34,597 nucleotides of DNA, from NCBI GenBank assembly GCA_900696595.1, contig CAADGT010000042.1:1-34597 (forward strand), in the 5' to 3' direction. The stretch comes from an uncultured Chloroflexota bacterium (GTDB lineage Bacteria > Chloroflexota > Anaerolineae > Anaerolineales > Villigracilaceae). The notes under the pieces are model-generated. The model was not told where the DNA came from. It saw only the letters and a list, made by a program, of their open reading frames with translations, and did not search any database. Both the position numbers and the translations under genes were made by a program. Below, piece after piece: positions 1 through 8,977 of this stretch (positions within the stretch are counted from its first letter, which is position 1; the number at the start of each line of letters is the position of its first letter).

Positions 1-602
1 CGGCAGTCGTCGCCGTAGATGCTGTGCTTGTTCACGAACACGTCCCGCCAGAAGGCGTAGACGCTTCCGTCGCGCGAGAAGGCGGGGCGTACGTCCTGCC
101 TACGGGTTTTTATGCCCGCTTCTAAAAATGGTTTGAGTCTTCCATCATCCAATTTCAGAACGAAATCGGGCGCGTAATGATGCGGCACTTCCACCACGCT
201 GACGACGGCGTCGCATTTTGTTTCGGTCAGAATTTTCACCGCCGCGCGCAGGTGGTCCGGCTGGCGCAGGGGCGCGGTGGGTTGAAGGAGCAGGATGATA
301 TCCGCCTGCCAGCCTTCGTTCTCGACGAATTGAACGGCGTGTTCGATGACCGGGAACATCGGGGTGTCGTCCTGCGCGAGATGCGCGGGGCGCATGAAAG
401 GGACTTCGACGCCCAGGCTTAGCCCAATCTCGGCGATCGCTTCAGAATCGGTCGTCAGGACCAAACGATCCACAAGCCCGGATCGCCGCGCGGCATCAGC
501 GGCGTAGAAGAGCAATGGTTTACCGCCCAATAGGCGGGCATTTTTGCCGGGGATGCCTTTGGATCCCCCGCGAGCGGGGATGATTCCCAGAATCTTTGTC
601 AC
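1..602 (-). CDS. neuA: Acylneuraminate cytidylyltransferase, C-terminal part missing
   Basis: The enzyme activates a nonulosonic acid (sialic, legionaminic or similar) with CTP to the CMP-sugar used by glycosyltransferases; it is cytoplasmic. The frame opens at a GTG (600-602) and stays open to the window edge, so about 200 N-terminal residues are visible. The start reads VTKILGIIPARGGSKGIPGK, the nucleotide-binding signature of this family. Further on come LTTDSE and a QPTAPLR motif, both typical of CMP-sugar synthetases. A purine-rich AGAGG precedes the GTG, and neuC stops 9 bases upstream, so the two are co-transcribed. The exact nonulosonic acid cannot be told from sequence. The family assignment is firm; the start is likely. 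Confidence 0.9.
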   Translation of the reverse strand, partial: MTKILGIIPARGGSKGIPGKNARLLGGKPLLFYAADAARRSGLVDRLVLTTDSEAIAEIGLSLGVEVPFMRPAHLAQDDTPMFPVIEHAVQFVENEGWQADIILLLQPTAPLRQPDHLRAAVKILTETKCDAVVSVVEVPHHYAPDFVLKLDDGRLKPFLEAGIKTRRQDVRPAFSRDGSVYAFWRDVFVNKHSIYGDDC

Positions 603-611
603 AACGCGCCT

Positions 612-1772
612 CTAAGAATACGCCAGTCTTTTTTCAGAACGAAGCGGGACTTCGGCAAGGATTTTTGCAATCTGTTGACCTGCATCGCCCTTCCCGTAAA
701 GCGGATCGGAGGGATACCTGCCGTTCGCAACCTGTTTGCGGATCGCCTCTCGAATCTGGACCCGGTCGTAATCCACGTCCAAAACGTTTCCTCCCCTTTC
801 GCGTCCCGCTTCGCGCGTGCCGATGTTGACCGATGGGACGCCGAGGAAGGAAGTCTCGCGGATGCCCACGCTGGAGTTGCCGACGATGCAGCGGCTGTTA
901 TACACAAGGCGCAGGAAGTCCTGCGAATCCATGTTCTTGAAGAAGTGGATGTTTTCGGGGCGTTCGTTTTCGCGGAACATGCGGATGCCCTTCGATGTGC
1001 CGTCCGAACCGGCGTCCACGTTGGGCCAGAACCAGAACGTGGGCAGACCAATCTCTTTGACCGCATACAAAGTTTCAAGAATTTGCGCGCGCGCCCGTTC
1101 ATATTCAGTCGTGACCGGATGTTGCATGACCACAAGGTAATCCTTGTTTTTCACGTCGAAGGTCGCGCCCACGCCTTTGTATTTTTCGAACGGATCGAAA
1201 TCAATGGAGGGATTCTTCAACACGTTGGCGGCAAGGTCAATGGATGGACATCCGGTGATAAAGACCGCATCCGGACGCTCTCCCATGCGGATGACGTTCT
1301 CCGCCGCCTTTTGCGTGGAGACGAGGTGGATATCCGCCAGTTTGGTGACGGCGTGACGGACTTTCTCATCAATGGTTCCGGTGATCTCGCCGCCTTGAAT
1401 GTGGACAAGCGGGATGTTCATATATGCCGCAGCAATCGCGGTGGCGATGGTCTCATAGCGGTCGGCGATGGTCACAACCAGGTCCGGCTTGAGATTATCG
1501 AAGGTGGTGGCGAGTTCGAGCAAGCCCAGCCCGGTGGTCTTCGCCATAGTGGTCAGGTTTTCACCCTCCACAACCATGTAGACCTTGCTGGAAATGTCGA
1601 ACCCGTCCTGCTCCATGTATTTGATGGCATTGCCGTACTGGTCGAGCAGGGTGGATGCGGCGGCGACCAGTTGTAACTCCAGGTTTGGGTCGGCTTTGAT
1701 GGCGTGCAGCGCCGTGCGGATGCGGCTGTAGCTGGGGCGCGCGGTGACGACCACGCAGATCTTTCGTTTCAT
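612..1772 (-). CDS. neuC: UDP-N-acetylglucosamine 2-epimerase (hydrolysing), NeuC type
   Basis: It converts a UDP-HexNAc to the free ManNAc-type sugar plus UDP, the first committed step of nonulosonic acid synthesis. The 386-aa length is normal for the family. The N-terminus (KICVVVTARPSYSR) and the central block HIQGGEITGTIDEKVRHAVT followed by KLADIHLVST match the hydrolysing NeuC/NnaA subgroup rather than the non-hydrolysing WecB epimerases. A late IVGNSSVGIRE segment is the usual UDP-contacting loop. The gene lies between neuB (5-base gap) and neuA (9-base gap) in the order B-C-A. The substrate could be UDP-GlcNAc or a diacetamido-bacillosamine derivative; this is not decidable here. Confidence 0.9.
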   Translation of the reverse strand: MKRKICVVVTARPSYSRIRTALHAIKADPNLELQLVAAASTLLDQYGNAIKYMEQDGFDISSKVYMVVEGENLTTMAKTTGLGLLELATTFDNLKPDLVVTIADRYETIATAIAAAYMNIPLVHIQGGEITGTIDEKVRHAVTKLADIHLVSTQKAAENVIRMGERPDAVFITGCPSIDLAANVLKNPSIDFDPFEKYKGVGATFDVKNKDYLVVMQHPVTTEYERARAQILETLYAVKEIGLPTFWFWPNVDAGSDGTSKGIRMFRENERPENIHFFKNMDSQDFLRLVYNSRCIVGNSSVGIRETSFLGVPSVNIGTREAGRERGGNVLDVDYDRVQIREAIRKQVANGRYPSDPLYGKGDAGQQIAKILAEVPLRSEKRLAYS

Positions 1773-1777
1773 GACGT

Positions 1778-2800
1778 TCAGGAAAAATCTCCTTCCAGAA
1801 TCTGTTCGTCCATTTTAATGTCGCGCATCAACTTTTTACCGAGAATATCTTTCATTCGCTCGCCGGGGAGTCCGGTTCCCGGTTTTTTGACCCGCAAGTG
1901 TTTTTCTTCAAGAGTCGTGCCTTTGGAAAGGTCGGCTGCGGCAACGACGCTTTTGGTGAAAAGATTGCGGAGCGGCTGGGCTTCCGCGGCGAAAGCATCT
2001 TTATCCACGGGGTTATTTCGCATCCGCTCGATGAAGCGGATCCCCTCCACGAGTTGACTCAACTCCCCCGTCGTGACAGAGGCGGGTACGTCGGGTCCGA
2101 ACATCTCGCGGCTGAGGGCGACATGCACTTCGAGGATTTCGATTCCCAATGTGACGGCGGCAAGACCCGCGTAGATCGTGCCGGAGTGATCGGAGAGTCC
2201 CACCGCGCATCCATAGCGTTCGCGCAATTGCGGGATTAAATTCAAGCCGATCTTTTCGGGCGGGCAGGGATAGGCGGTGGTGCATTGCATGACGGCATGT
2301 TCGACATTTTTTCTGCGAATGTAGGCGACTGCGTCATCAATCTCATCCATGTTGCTCATGCCCGTGGATAGAAGAATTGGCTTGCCGGTTTCCAACATTC
2401 GTTCGAGCATGGGTTTGTTATTGACTTCGCCCGATGCGACTTTCCAGGCGGGCATGCCGATCCGTTCGAGCAACTCCACGGCTTCGATGGAAAACGGCGA
2501 ACTCAGGAAGAGCAATCCTTTTTCCGCGGCGTGATCCGCAAGCCCCTGCCATCCCTCCGGCGTGAACTCCATGCGCTTCCAATATTCGTAACGGGTGGCG
2601 TCTTGATAACTGAACTTGACGCGCCAGGGTTCGGCGGGCGTGCTTTCGGCGGAGGCGATATGTGTCTGGAATTTGATCGCGTCCGCGCCGGCTTTGGCGA
2701 TGGCGTCTATGAAGGCATGCGCCGTGCCGAGACTGCCATCGTGCGATTGGGCGACCTCGCCAATTATGAGACAACGACTTTGGTCAAGGAATTTACTCAT
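1778..2800 (-). CDS. neuB: N-acetylneuraminate synthase family protein (NeuB)
   Basis: It condenses phosphoenolpyruvate with a ManNAc-type sugar to give the nine-carbon nonulosonic acid. At 340 aa from the ATG at 2800 it has the family's usual size. An NeuB TIM barrel (GEVAQSHDGS, IKFQTHIA, KVASGEV, LLSTGMS, VGLSDHSG) is followed by a C-terminal SAF/antifreeze-like domain (RNLFTKSVV, KPGTGLPG). An upstream in-frame start at 2842 exists but would lie inside the preceding gene. The ATG at 2800 overlaps the preceding stop by 8 bases and puts MSKFLDQ at the N-terminus, which fits family starts. Translational coupling to the upstream glycosyltransferase is likely. Confidence 0.92.
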   Translation of the reverse strand: MSKFLDQSRCLIIGEVAQSHDGSLGTAHAFIDAIAKAGADAIKFQTHIASAESTPAEPWRVKFSYQDATRYEYWKRMEFTPEGWQGLADHAAEKGLLFLSSPFSIEAVELLERIGMPAWKVASGEVNNKPMLERMLETGKPILLSTGMSNMDEIDDAVAYIRRKNVEHAVMQCTTAYPCPPEKIGLNLIPQLRERYGCAVGLSDHSGTIYAGLAAVTLGIEILEVHVALSREMFGPDVPASVTTGELSQLVEGIRFIERMRNNPVDKDAFAAEAQPLRNLFTKSVVAAADLSKGTTLEEKHLRVKKPGTGLPGERMKDILGKKLMRDIKMDEQILEGDFS

Positions 2801-4187
2801 GGCTCTTATCGTTCCATTCATGCGGTTTTTTTCCGTGGCCAATGGACAGGATCGCCTTTGCCATCACCTCGGACGCCGGGATCGCAATGCCCTGCGGGCG
2901 CATAAAGCGGCGCGCGAAATCCCGCCTTTTTTTCTTCTTTGAATCGTTTCCTTTTACGATGCGCTCAATGATGCAAAACGCGTCAGAACGATCATTTGCC
3001 GCCTCGATGAAATCGGCGGCGATCAAATAATTAAAATGGGCGCCCTGCCCCGCGCGCATCTGTTCGTCCCTCAGGGTCACGCAGGGTTTGTCCGCGATGG
3101 CGGCGTCCAAAAATCCTGTAGTGTTCACGCCGAGGACCGCCGCGCTGTGATACAGGGTGTTGAAATAGACCTGGCGCGTCTCATCCATATCGGGGCGTCC
3201 ACCTTGTCTTGGGTAAATTCTCACCCAATCGCTTTCGAAGGCTGTCATGTCGAACGGGGCGTAAGGATGCGGGCGTATCACAATGGACGGTCGAATTTTC
3301 GCATCCATTGTCCCGAAATGGGCGATCAACGCCTTGATAAATTCAACATCCAAATCTGTAATGGTCTGCGACGAGCCGAGAAACAGCACAAAGGGGTTCC
3401 GCGGATTCAACCCACATTCGGCGCAGAATGCGTCGCGGTCAAGAGACGGCTTAAGGTCGAACCAGGGGTCATAGACTGGCGCGCCCGTCATAAATACTTT
3501 CTCCCGCGCAAATTCATGAATGGCGACCGCCTCTTCCATCAAGTTCTGATTCCAGACGAACAGCCAATCCGGTTTGACAAGATACGTTCCCTTACTGACG
3601 AGGTTATCCCAACTCAAGACCGAAGCGACGGTTGGAATCCCCAGTTTTTTAGCCGCCTTGGCATATTCAATTTCCAGGTCGGAGGACATAATAAACGGGG
3701 AAACAAATAAAACCTGCGGGGCAAAATCCTCCAACCACTGCATGATCTCAGGATCGGGTTGCACCTGTGTTTCGATCCAAGCCAGCAACCGGCGTACTAC
3801 TCCAAATGAAAGAATAAGATTGCCAAGTCGAGACTCGATTACCCATTCCAACCTGGCATAGAGCCGATTCCGGATATAAATATGTGCCCACGGTTGGCTA
3901 GAAGGCGGGTTAGGATGCCCTGGACGTAAAAAATTGGCATAATTCGCCAATTCGCGAATCGTCACGGCAAAATTTGCGCCCTTGCTGCGAAAGATACCCT
4001 CGTCAAATCTTGCGCGCGGCTCATCTTTAAGCAATTGAAGCAGCGCCCGCCCCGATTTGTTTCCATCGGGCTTGAAACCGGGCCGGCACACCACGCGGAC
4101 TTCGTGTCCCATCGCATAAAGGGAACGCACAACGCGGTCGAAGAAAAAATAATGCGGCGCGCTGGAAAGCACAAAGGCTATCTTCAC
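2793..4187 (-). CDS. GT-B-fold glycosyltransferase-like protein
   Basis: A 464-aa protein that I cannot assign to a named family with certainty. The N-terminus (MKIAFVLSSAPHYFFFDRVV, then GHEVRVVCRP) is the first Rossmann unit of a GT-B glycosyltransferase. The C-terminal half has an LFLGSSQT strand, an IRPHP motif and a VNTTGFLDAAIADKPCVTL segment, like CDP-glycerol/polysialyl-transferase-type GT-B enzymes. It starts at a GTG overlapping the wzt stop by four bases (GTGA) and ends overlapping neuB by 8. Its position between export and nonulosonic acid genes makes it a candidate for the enzyme that places the nonulosonic acid on the glycan. That role is inference; the fold call is fairly safe. 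Confidence 0.65.
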   Translation of the reverse strand: MKIAFVLSSAPHYFFFDRVVRSLYAMGHEVRVVCRPGFKPDGNKSGRALLQLLKDEPRARFDEGIFRSKGANFAVTIRELANYANFLRPGHPNPPSSQPWAHIYIRNRLYARLEWVIESRLGNLILSFGVVRRLLAWIETQVQPDPEIMQWLEDFAPQVLFVSPFIMSSDLEIEYAKAAKKLGIPTVASVLSWDNLVSKGTYLVKPDWLFVWNQNLMEEAVAIHEFAREKVFMTGAPVYDPWFDLKPSLDRDAFCAECGLNPRNPFVLFLGSSQTITDLDVEFIKALIAHFGTMDAKIRPSIVIRPHPYAPFDMTAFESDWVRIYPRQGGRPDMDETRQVYFNTLYHSAAVLGVNTTGFLDAAIADKPCVTLRDEQMRAGQGAHFNYLIAADFIEAANDRSDAFCIIERIVKGNDSKKKKRRDFARRFMRPQGIAIPASEVMAKAILSIGHGKKPHEWNDKSHE

Positions 4188-5476
4188 AGTTGCAACTCTC
4201 CTGCAAATATTTTTTCCCAGGCGAGGGCGGGGCGCAAAACGCCCGCGAGATTCTGCGTAAAATCGCCCCGCGCAGAGTCTCCGGCGATGTAATCCACCGC
4301 CTGAAATACAAGAACGTTTTTAGCCCGAACGTAGCGGATCTTTAATCCCTTCGAAGCGAAAAGGGACACAGACACGGAATATTCGCCCTCTGCCAACAGA
4401 TTCGCGGGAATCTCCACGCGTGAAATGTAACGCCCCGGGCGGTCGTGCTGCGTCTCATACAACTCATTGGTCGTGAAAGCCACAACGCCCTGCGTATTAA
4501 AACCTGCCGCCACGCGGAATTTCAAGCCAGGCTGGCGGACATCGTACTCGATCTCCAAAAATGAAGGCGCATTGATCTCAACCAACGACTTGCTTTTCCC
4601 TTCGCTGTCCATCAAGCGGACGCCCATTAGTTTTACTTCGTTTGTCCCCGGAGCGTTTTCGCCCGCCCAGGCAACCGCGCCTTCCGCATTTTCATTGCTG
4701 TTCAGGTAGTAATTCGTCACCTGTTCCGCCGAGCCTTGTTTTACAAGCCGCCCGCGATCGAGCATGATGGCGTTTGAACATAAACGTAAAATTGCGGGCA
4801 TGTTATGGCTTACAAACAACACCGTCCGCCCGGCGTGCGCCACGTCGCTCATCTTGCCGAGACATTTGCGCTGGAACTCGGCGTCGCCCACCGCCAACAC
4901 TTCGTCCACCACCAAAATCTCAGGTTCGAGGTGAGCCGCAACGGCGAAAGCGAGGCGCACGTACATCCCGCTCGAATAACGCTTAACAGGCGTATCAATG
5001 AATTTTTCCACGCCGGAGAAATCCACGATCTCGTCGAACTTGCGCGCCACCTCCGCGCGGTTCATGCCGAGGATGGCGCCGTTGAGAAAGATGTTCTCGC
5101 GTCCGGTCAGTTCGGGATGAAACCCGGTTCCGACTTCGAGCAGGCTGGCGATGCGTCCCTTGACCTTGACCTCGCCGGAAGTGGGCGCCGTGACCCGCGA
5201 CATGATCTTCAGAAGCGTGCTTTTACCCGCGCCGTTGCGCCCGATGATTCCCAGCGCCTCTCCCCGCTTCAATTGAAAACTGACATCGTCCAGCGCCCAA
5301 ATGGATTCGCCGATGCGGTTGCCGTGATCCGCCTCGCCGATCTTGGCGTACGGGTCGGGTCTGCCGAGTTTCTTCGCCCACCAGCGGTTGAGGTCGCCAA
5401 AGAACGTGCCGGTTCCGATCACGCCCAGTTGATAGGTCTTGGAAAGATGTTCGACGGAAATGACCGTGTCCGACAT
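4184..5476 (-). CDS. wzt: Polysaccharide ABC exporter ATP-binding protein with substrate-binding C-terminal domain
   Basis: ATPase subunit of the Wzm/Wzt exporter that moves lipid-linked polysaccharide across the cytoplasmic membrane. The 430-aa protein starts at the ATG at 5476, two bases after the wzm stop. Walker A is GRNGAGKST (79-87), the signature SSGM (168-171) and Walker B ILVVDE (187-192). Residues ~250-430 form a β-rich extension (for example LMGVRLMDSEG, PGRYISRVEIP), as in Wzt proteins whose C-terminal domain reads the terminal glycan cap. The frame stays open upstream to 6280, but that part is an out-of-frame reading of wzm. The stop overlaps the next gene's GTG. Confidence 0.93.
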   Translation of the reverse strand: MSDTVISVEHLSKTYQLGVIGTGTFFGDLNRWWAKKLGRPDPYAKIGEADHGNRIGESIWALDDVSFQLKRGEALGIIGRNGAGKSTLLKIMSRVTAPTSGEVKVKGRIASLLEVGTGFHPELTGRENIFLNGAILGMNRAEVARKFDEIVDFSGVEKFIDTPVKRYSSGMYVRLAFAVAAHLEPEILVVDEVLAVGDAEFQRKCLGKMSDVAHAGRTVLFVSHNMPAILRLCSNAIMLDRGRLVKQGSAEQVTNYYLNSNENAEGAVAWAGENAPGTNEVKLMGVRLMDSEGKSKSLVEINAPSFLEIEYDVRQPGLKFRVAAGFNTQGVVAFTTNELYETQHDRPGRYISRVEIPANLLAEGEYSVSVSLFASKGLKIRYVRAKNVLVFQAVDYIAGDSARGDFTQNLAGVLRPALAWEKIFAGELQL

Positions 5477-5478
5477 GA

Positions 5479-6342
5479 CTAAACCGTATCCATGAAATTG
5501 TTCTCGACGCGGTTGAAGATCAGCACGCCGATGAGGAGAACCAGGAACGTGAACGCCAGGCTGTAAAGCAGGTACGCGGGAGACATCGCGCTGGTCCCCA
5601 GAAACGCGAGACGAAAAGTTTCCACCACCGGCGTCATCGGGTTGGCGAGGATCAGCCAGCGCCACCCGCCCGTGATGGACGAAAGCGGATAGATCACGGG
5701 GGTAGCGTACATCAATAACTGCGCGCCGAACCCCACCAACTGCTGAAGGTCGCGGTATTTCGTGGTGAGCGAGGAGACGATGATTCCCATCCCAAGCCCC
5801 AGCCCCGCCATAATGACGATGTGAATCGGCATGAGCAGGATCCACCAGTTTGGGTACACATCCGAGCCGGAAGCCATGAAGTAAATGAGGAAGCCCAAAA
5901 ACACCAGGAAACGAAGCCCAAAGGAAATAATCTGGGAGAATACGATGGATAACGGGATGACGAGCCGCGGAAAATACACCTTGCCGAACAAACCGGCATT
6001 GCTCGTGAACGTGCTGGATGTGCTGGTCAGGCTCGCTGAGAAATATGTCCAAACCGTGTTGCCCGCCAGATAAAAGAGAAAGGGCGGCAGTCCGTCCGTT
6101 GAAAGCTGGGCGATATTCCCGAAAATAATAGTGAACACCCCGGTTGTCAGGATCGGTTGGATCAAATACCAAAGCGGACCCAAAATCGTCTGTTTGTAAT
6201 ACGCCACAAAATCGCGCCAGACGAACAGCCAGACCAGGTCGCGGTAGCGCCACAGTTCGCCCAGCCGCAGATCCCACCACGCGCGCTGCGGGCGGATGAC
6301 CAACGACCAGTTCTCTTCCGTCAATTTCATTTCCGTCGTCAT
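5479..6342 (-). CDS. wzm: Polysaccharide ABC exporter permease
   Basis: Membrane subunit of the ABC-2 type polysaccharide exporter, partner of the Wzt encoded directly downstream. The 287-aa protein has a cytoplasmic N-terminal amphipathic stretch (WRYRDLVWLFVWRDF), about six hydrophobic segments, and the ABC-2 hallmarks YKQTILGPLWYLIQP and YATPVIYPLSSI. Its length and motif order match Wzm/TagG/KpsM-like permeases. It begins one base after the aminotransferase stop and ends two bases before the wzt ATG, so it lies in the middle of the operon. Confidence 0.93.
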   Translation of the reverse strand: MTTEMKLTEENWSLVIRPQRAWWDLRLGELWRYRDLVWLFVWRDFVAYYKQTILGPLWYLIQPILTTGVFTIIFGNIAQLSTDGLPPFLFYLAGNTVWTYFSASLTSTSSTFTSNAGLFGKVYFPRLVIPLSIVFSQIISFGLRFLVFLGFLIYFMASGSDVYPNWWILLMPIHIVIMAGLGLGMGIIVSSLTTKYRDLQQLVGFGAQLLMYATPVIYPLSSITGGWRWLILANPMTPVVETFRLAFLGTSAMSPAYLLYSLAFTFLVLLIGVLIFNRVENNFMDTV

Positions 6343-7443
6343 TTACTTGCTCACAAATTCCTTGACAGCCGCGATGACTTCATCCTGTTGCGCCAGCGTC
6401 AACTCCGGGTACAGCGGTAAGGCGAGCGTTTCCCGCGCCGCTTTTTCGGCGTGAGGGAAGTCGCCTTCCTTGTAGCCAAACTTGCGGCACGGATCCGCCA
6501 AGTGCGGCGGGATCGGATAATACACTTCCGAAGCGATACCTTTTTCTTTCAAAAATGCCTGCAACGCATTTCTTTTTTCATGGCGAATAATATACAAATG
6601 ATACACATGCTTCGCCCACTCGCGCTCGACGGGAGTCGTAATCCCCAGCGGCGCGAGATGTTCGTTATAGCGTTTGGATAACTCGCGGCGTTTTTCGTTC
6701 CACGCATCCACATGCGGAAACTTGGCCTGCAAAATCGCCGCCTGCAACGCGTCGAGGCGGCTGTTATAGCCGACCATCTCGGAATAATATTTTTTCTTCC
6801 AGCCGTGCGCGCGCAACATGCGCATCTGCCCGGCGAGCGCGTCGTCGTTCGTGACCGCCATGCCGCCGTCGCCATACGCGCCGAGGTTTTTCGTCGGGAA
6901 GAAACTCAAACAACCAACATCGCCCATCGCGCCGGTCTTCCTGCCAAGATATTCCGCGCCGTATCCCTGCGCGTTATCTTCGATGATTTTCAAATCATGC
7001 TTGCGCGCAATCTCCAAAATCGGATTCATGTCGGATGGGTGTCCGTACAAATGAACCGGGATGATCGCCTTCGTCTTCGGCGTGACCGCCGCTTCGATCT
7101 TATTCGCGTCCATCTGATAACTCTGCGGGTCAATATCCACGACCACAGGTTGCGCGCCCACAGACATCACGCTTCCCGCAGTCGCAAAAAACGTATAAGC
7201 CGGGATGATGACTTCGTCGCCATCGCCGATATTCAACGCGCGCAACGCGATCACCAGCGCATCTGTGCCGGAAGCCAGACCGATCGCGTGCTTGACGCCC
7301 AGATACGCCGCGACGCTTTCCTCGAACTTCGTCACTTGCGGGCCGAGAATAAAATGCCCCGACTCCAGCGTGGATAGAACCGCCGCGTCCATTTCCTTTT
7401 TGATCGAATGATATTGCGCCGTGAGGTCAACCAACGGAATCAT
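6343..7443 (-). CDS. DegT/DnrJ/EryC1 sugar aminotransferase, WbpE-like
   Basis: A PLP-dependent aminotransferase that adds an amino group to a keto-sugar nucleotide. The 366-aa protein carries the family motifs IGLASGTDAL (54-63), HLYGHP (131-136), EDNAQGYGA (155-163) and SFFPTKNLGAYGDGG; K185 is the expected PLP lysine. Its neighbours are a WbpB-like dehydrogenase and a WbpD-like N-acetyltransferase. This suggests it is the WbpE step, which gives the 3-amino intermediate of UDP-2,3-diacetamido-glucuronic acid. Other sugar substrates are possible. The 5' end overlaps the acetyltransferase stop by 17 bases, so translation is probably coupled. Confidence 0.88.
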   Translation of the reverse strand: MIPLVDLTAQYHSIKKEMDAAVLSTLESGHFILGPQVTKFEESVAAYLGVKHAIGLASGTDALVIALRALNIGDGDEVIIPAYTFFATAGSVMSVGAQPVVVDIDPQSYQMDANKIEAAVTPKTKAIIPVHLYGHPSDMNPILEIARKHDLKIIEDNAQGYGAEYLGRKTGAMGDVGCLSFFPTKNLGAYGDGGMAVTNDDALAGQMRMLRAHGWKKKYYSEMVGYNSRLDALQAAILQAKFPHVDAWNEKRRELSKRYNEHLAPLGITTPVEREWAKHVYHLYIIRHEKRNALQAFLKEKGIASEVYYPIPPHLADPCRKFGYKEGDFPHAEKAARETLALPLYPELTLAQQDEVIAAVKEFVSK

Positions 7444-8023
7444 GCTTCGCCTCTCTCTCTGGAATTACAACCTGATCCTGTTTCCTGTAAGCGTCCCCAC
7501 ACTTCGAGCAGACGGCGCGCCCGCCCTCGAAATTCAAGCCCTCGCCGCATTGGCAGACCCACCCGCGCACGCGAGCCGGATTTCCATAAACCAGCGCGTA
7601 ATCCGGGACGTCCTTCGTCACCACCGCGCCCGCGCCGACGAAACAATAGCGTCCCAGCGTCGTCCCGCACACAATCGTCGCATTCGCGCCGATGGACGCG
7701 CCTTTCTTTACCCGCGTGGTTTTGTATTCATCCTTGCGGCTGACGTGACTGCGCGGATTGACCACGTTTGTAAACACCATCGAAGGGCCCAAAAAAACGT
7801 CGTCCTCCACGATCACGCCGGTATAAAGCGAGACGTTGTTCTGTATCTTTACATTCGTCCCAATCGTCACATCCGAAGAGACCAGCACATTCTGCCCGAT
7901 GTTGCAACGCCCGCCGATCTTCGCGCGCGGCATGACGTGACAGAAATGCCAGACCTTCGTCCCCGCGCCGATCTCGGCGCCTTCGTCTACATAACTGGAT
8001 TCATGCACAAAATAATCGGTCAT
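7427..8023 (-). CDS. Left-handed β-helix N-acetyltransferase, WbpD/WlbB-like
   Basis: Predicted to acetylate the 3-amino group of a UDP-2-acetamido-3-amino-glucuronic acid using acetyl-CoA. The 198-aa protein is built almost entirely of hexapeptide repeats (IGAGTKVW, IGGRCNIGQN, VTIGTNVKIQ), with a FTNVVNPRS loop carrying the asparagine-rich active-site segment of WbpD/WlbB proteins, then GNPARVRGWV near the end. A cysteine-rich tail (VCQCGEGL... CSKCG) could bind zinc, as seen in some members. It starts two bases after the preceding gene and its 3' end runs into the aminotransferase gene. Confidence 0.88.
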   Translation of the reverse strand: MTDYFVHESSYVDEGAEIGAGTKVWHFCHVMPRAKIGGRCNIGQNVLVSSDVTIGTNVKIQNNVSLYTGVIVEDDVFLGPSMVFTNVVNPRSHVSRKDEYKTTRVKKGASIGANATIVCGTTLGRYCFVGAGAVVTKDVPDYALVYGNPARVRGWVCQCGEGLNFEGGRAVCSKCGDAYRKQDQVVIPEREAKHDSVG

Positions 8024-8025
8024 AT

Positions 8026-8964
8026 TTATTTCTTCAATAACGGATGCGCCAGCGCATCCACCGGCGAAATTTCCGCTTTGCGGATATCGTGCGTCAACTG
8101 CACCGAGGGGCGCGCGTCCGCAATTCCAAACCCGCGCCCGGCGAGGGTTTCTTCATAGACCTTCGTGTGCAGGTCGGTGAAGCCCTCCGAGAATTCGATC
8201 TCCCTGCCGTCCACTGTGATGGAGCGATAGGTGGTTTTATTGTTTTCCTTCGCCTGCTCCGGCAGGTCGTTTTTATCAACAGAAAGAAACCAGCGCACGC
8301 GCGCCCGTTCCAACTCGATGAAGCCGGACATGCGCTCATGGTCGGAGTGATAGACCCTGACGCCGTTGACTGAACCGAAAAGCCACATCAATAAATCGAA
8401 GAAATGGATGCCGATATTCGTCGCCACGCCGCCCGATTTTTCAGGATCGCCCTTCCACGAAACCTGATACCACGGCCCGCGACTGGTGATATAGGTCAAT
8501 TCAACATCGTGCGTCGCTGTTGAGGTTTGCAAAGACTCGCGGAGTTGCATCAGGCTTGGGTGGACTCTCAACTGCAAGACGGTAAAGACCCGGCGCTTCG
8601 TCTCCGCTTCGATCTCTTCCAGCGCGTCCAAATTCCAGGGGTTGATCACCAGCGGCTTCTCGCAGATCGCGTCCGCGCCGACGCGCAGGGCAAGGCGGCA
8701 ATGCGCGTCGTGCAAATAGTTCGGCGAGCAGACCGAAACATAATGAACGTGATCCGCTTCCGGTCCGCGCCGCAGTTTTTCGAGATGGCGGTCGAAGCGT
8801 TCGATCTCGGAAAAAAATTTAATGTCGTAAGAATATTGATCCAACACCCCAACCGAATCTTTGGGATCAGTCGCCGCGACAATGCAGTTCCCAGTATCCT
8901 TTATGGCGCGCAGGTGACGAGGCGCAATATAGCCGCCCACACCAATGACCGCAAAATTTTTCAA
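8026..8964 (-). CDS. Gfo/Idh/MocA oxidoreductase, WbpB/WlbA-like
   Basis: Predicted NAD-dependent 3-dehydrogenase acting on UDP-N-acetylglucosaminuronate, the first step of the WbpB-E-D branch. The N-terminal Rossmann motif FAVIGVGGYIAPRHL, the CEKPL signature and the stretch WKGDPEKSGG plus NIGIHFFDLLMW are characteristic of WlbA/WbpB proteins. I chose the TTG at 8964 because AGGAG lies seven bases upstream (8971-8975) and the protein then begins LKNFAVIG, as in homologues. A frame reaching 9021 would run into the regulator gene. At 312 aa the length is normal. It follows the regulator by 13 bases. Confidence 0.88.
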   Translation of the reverse strand: MKNFAVIGVGGYIAPRHLRAIKDTGNCIVAATDPKDSVGVLDQYSYDIKFFSEIERFDRHLEKLRRGPEADHVHYVSVCSPNYLHDAHCRLALRVGADAICEKPLVINPWNLDALEEIEAETKRRVFTVLQLRVHPSLMQLRESLQTSTATHDVELTYITSRGPWYQVSWKGDPEKSGGVATNIGIHFFDLLMWLFGSVNGVRVYHSDHERMSGFIELERARVRWFLSVDKNDLPEQAKENNKTTYRSITVDGREIEFSEGFTDLHTKVYEETLAGRGFGIADARPSVQLTHDIRKAEISPVDALAHPLLKK

Positions 8965-8977
8965 CCTGGGCTCCTTT

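Noticed and set aside
675..1676. A 333-codon open frame on the plus strand across neuC
   Set aside because: Antisense of a well-supported gene; rich in His/Val/Arg as expected for a shadow frame, with no family motif.
5477..6280. N-terminal extension of wzt through the wzm region
   Set aside because: The frame is open but reads wzm out of phase; the ABC domain starts at MSDTVISVEH and wzm is a well-supported permease.
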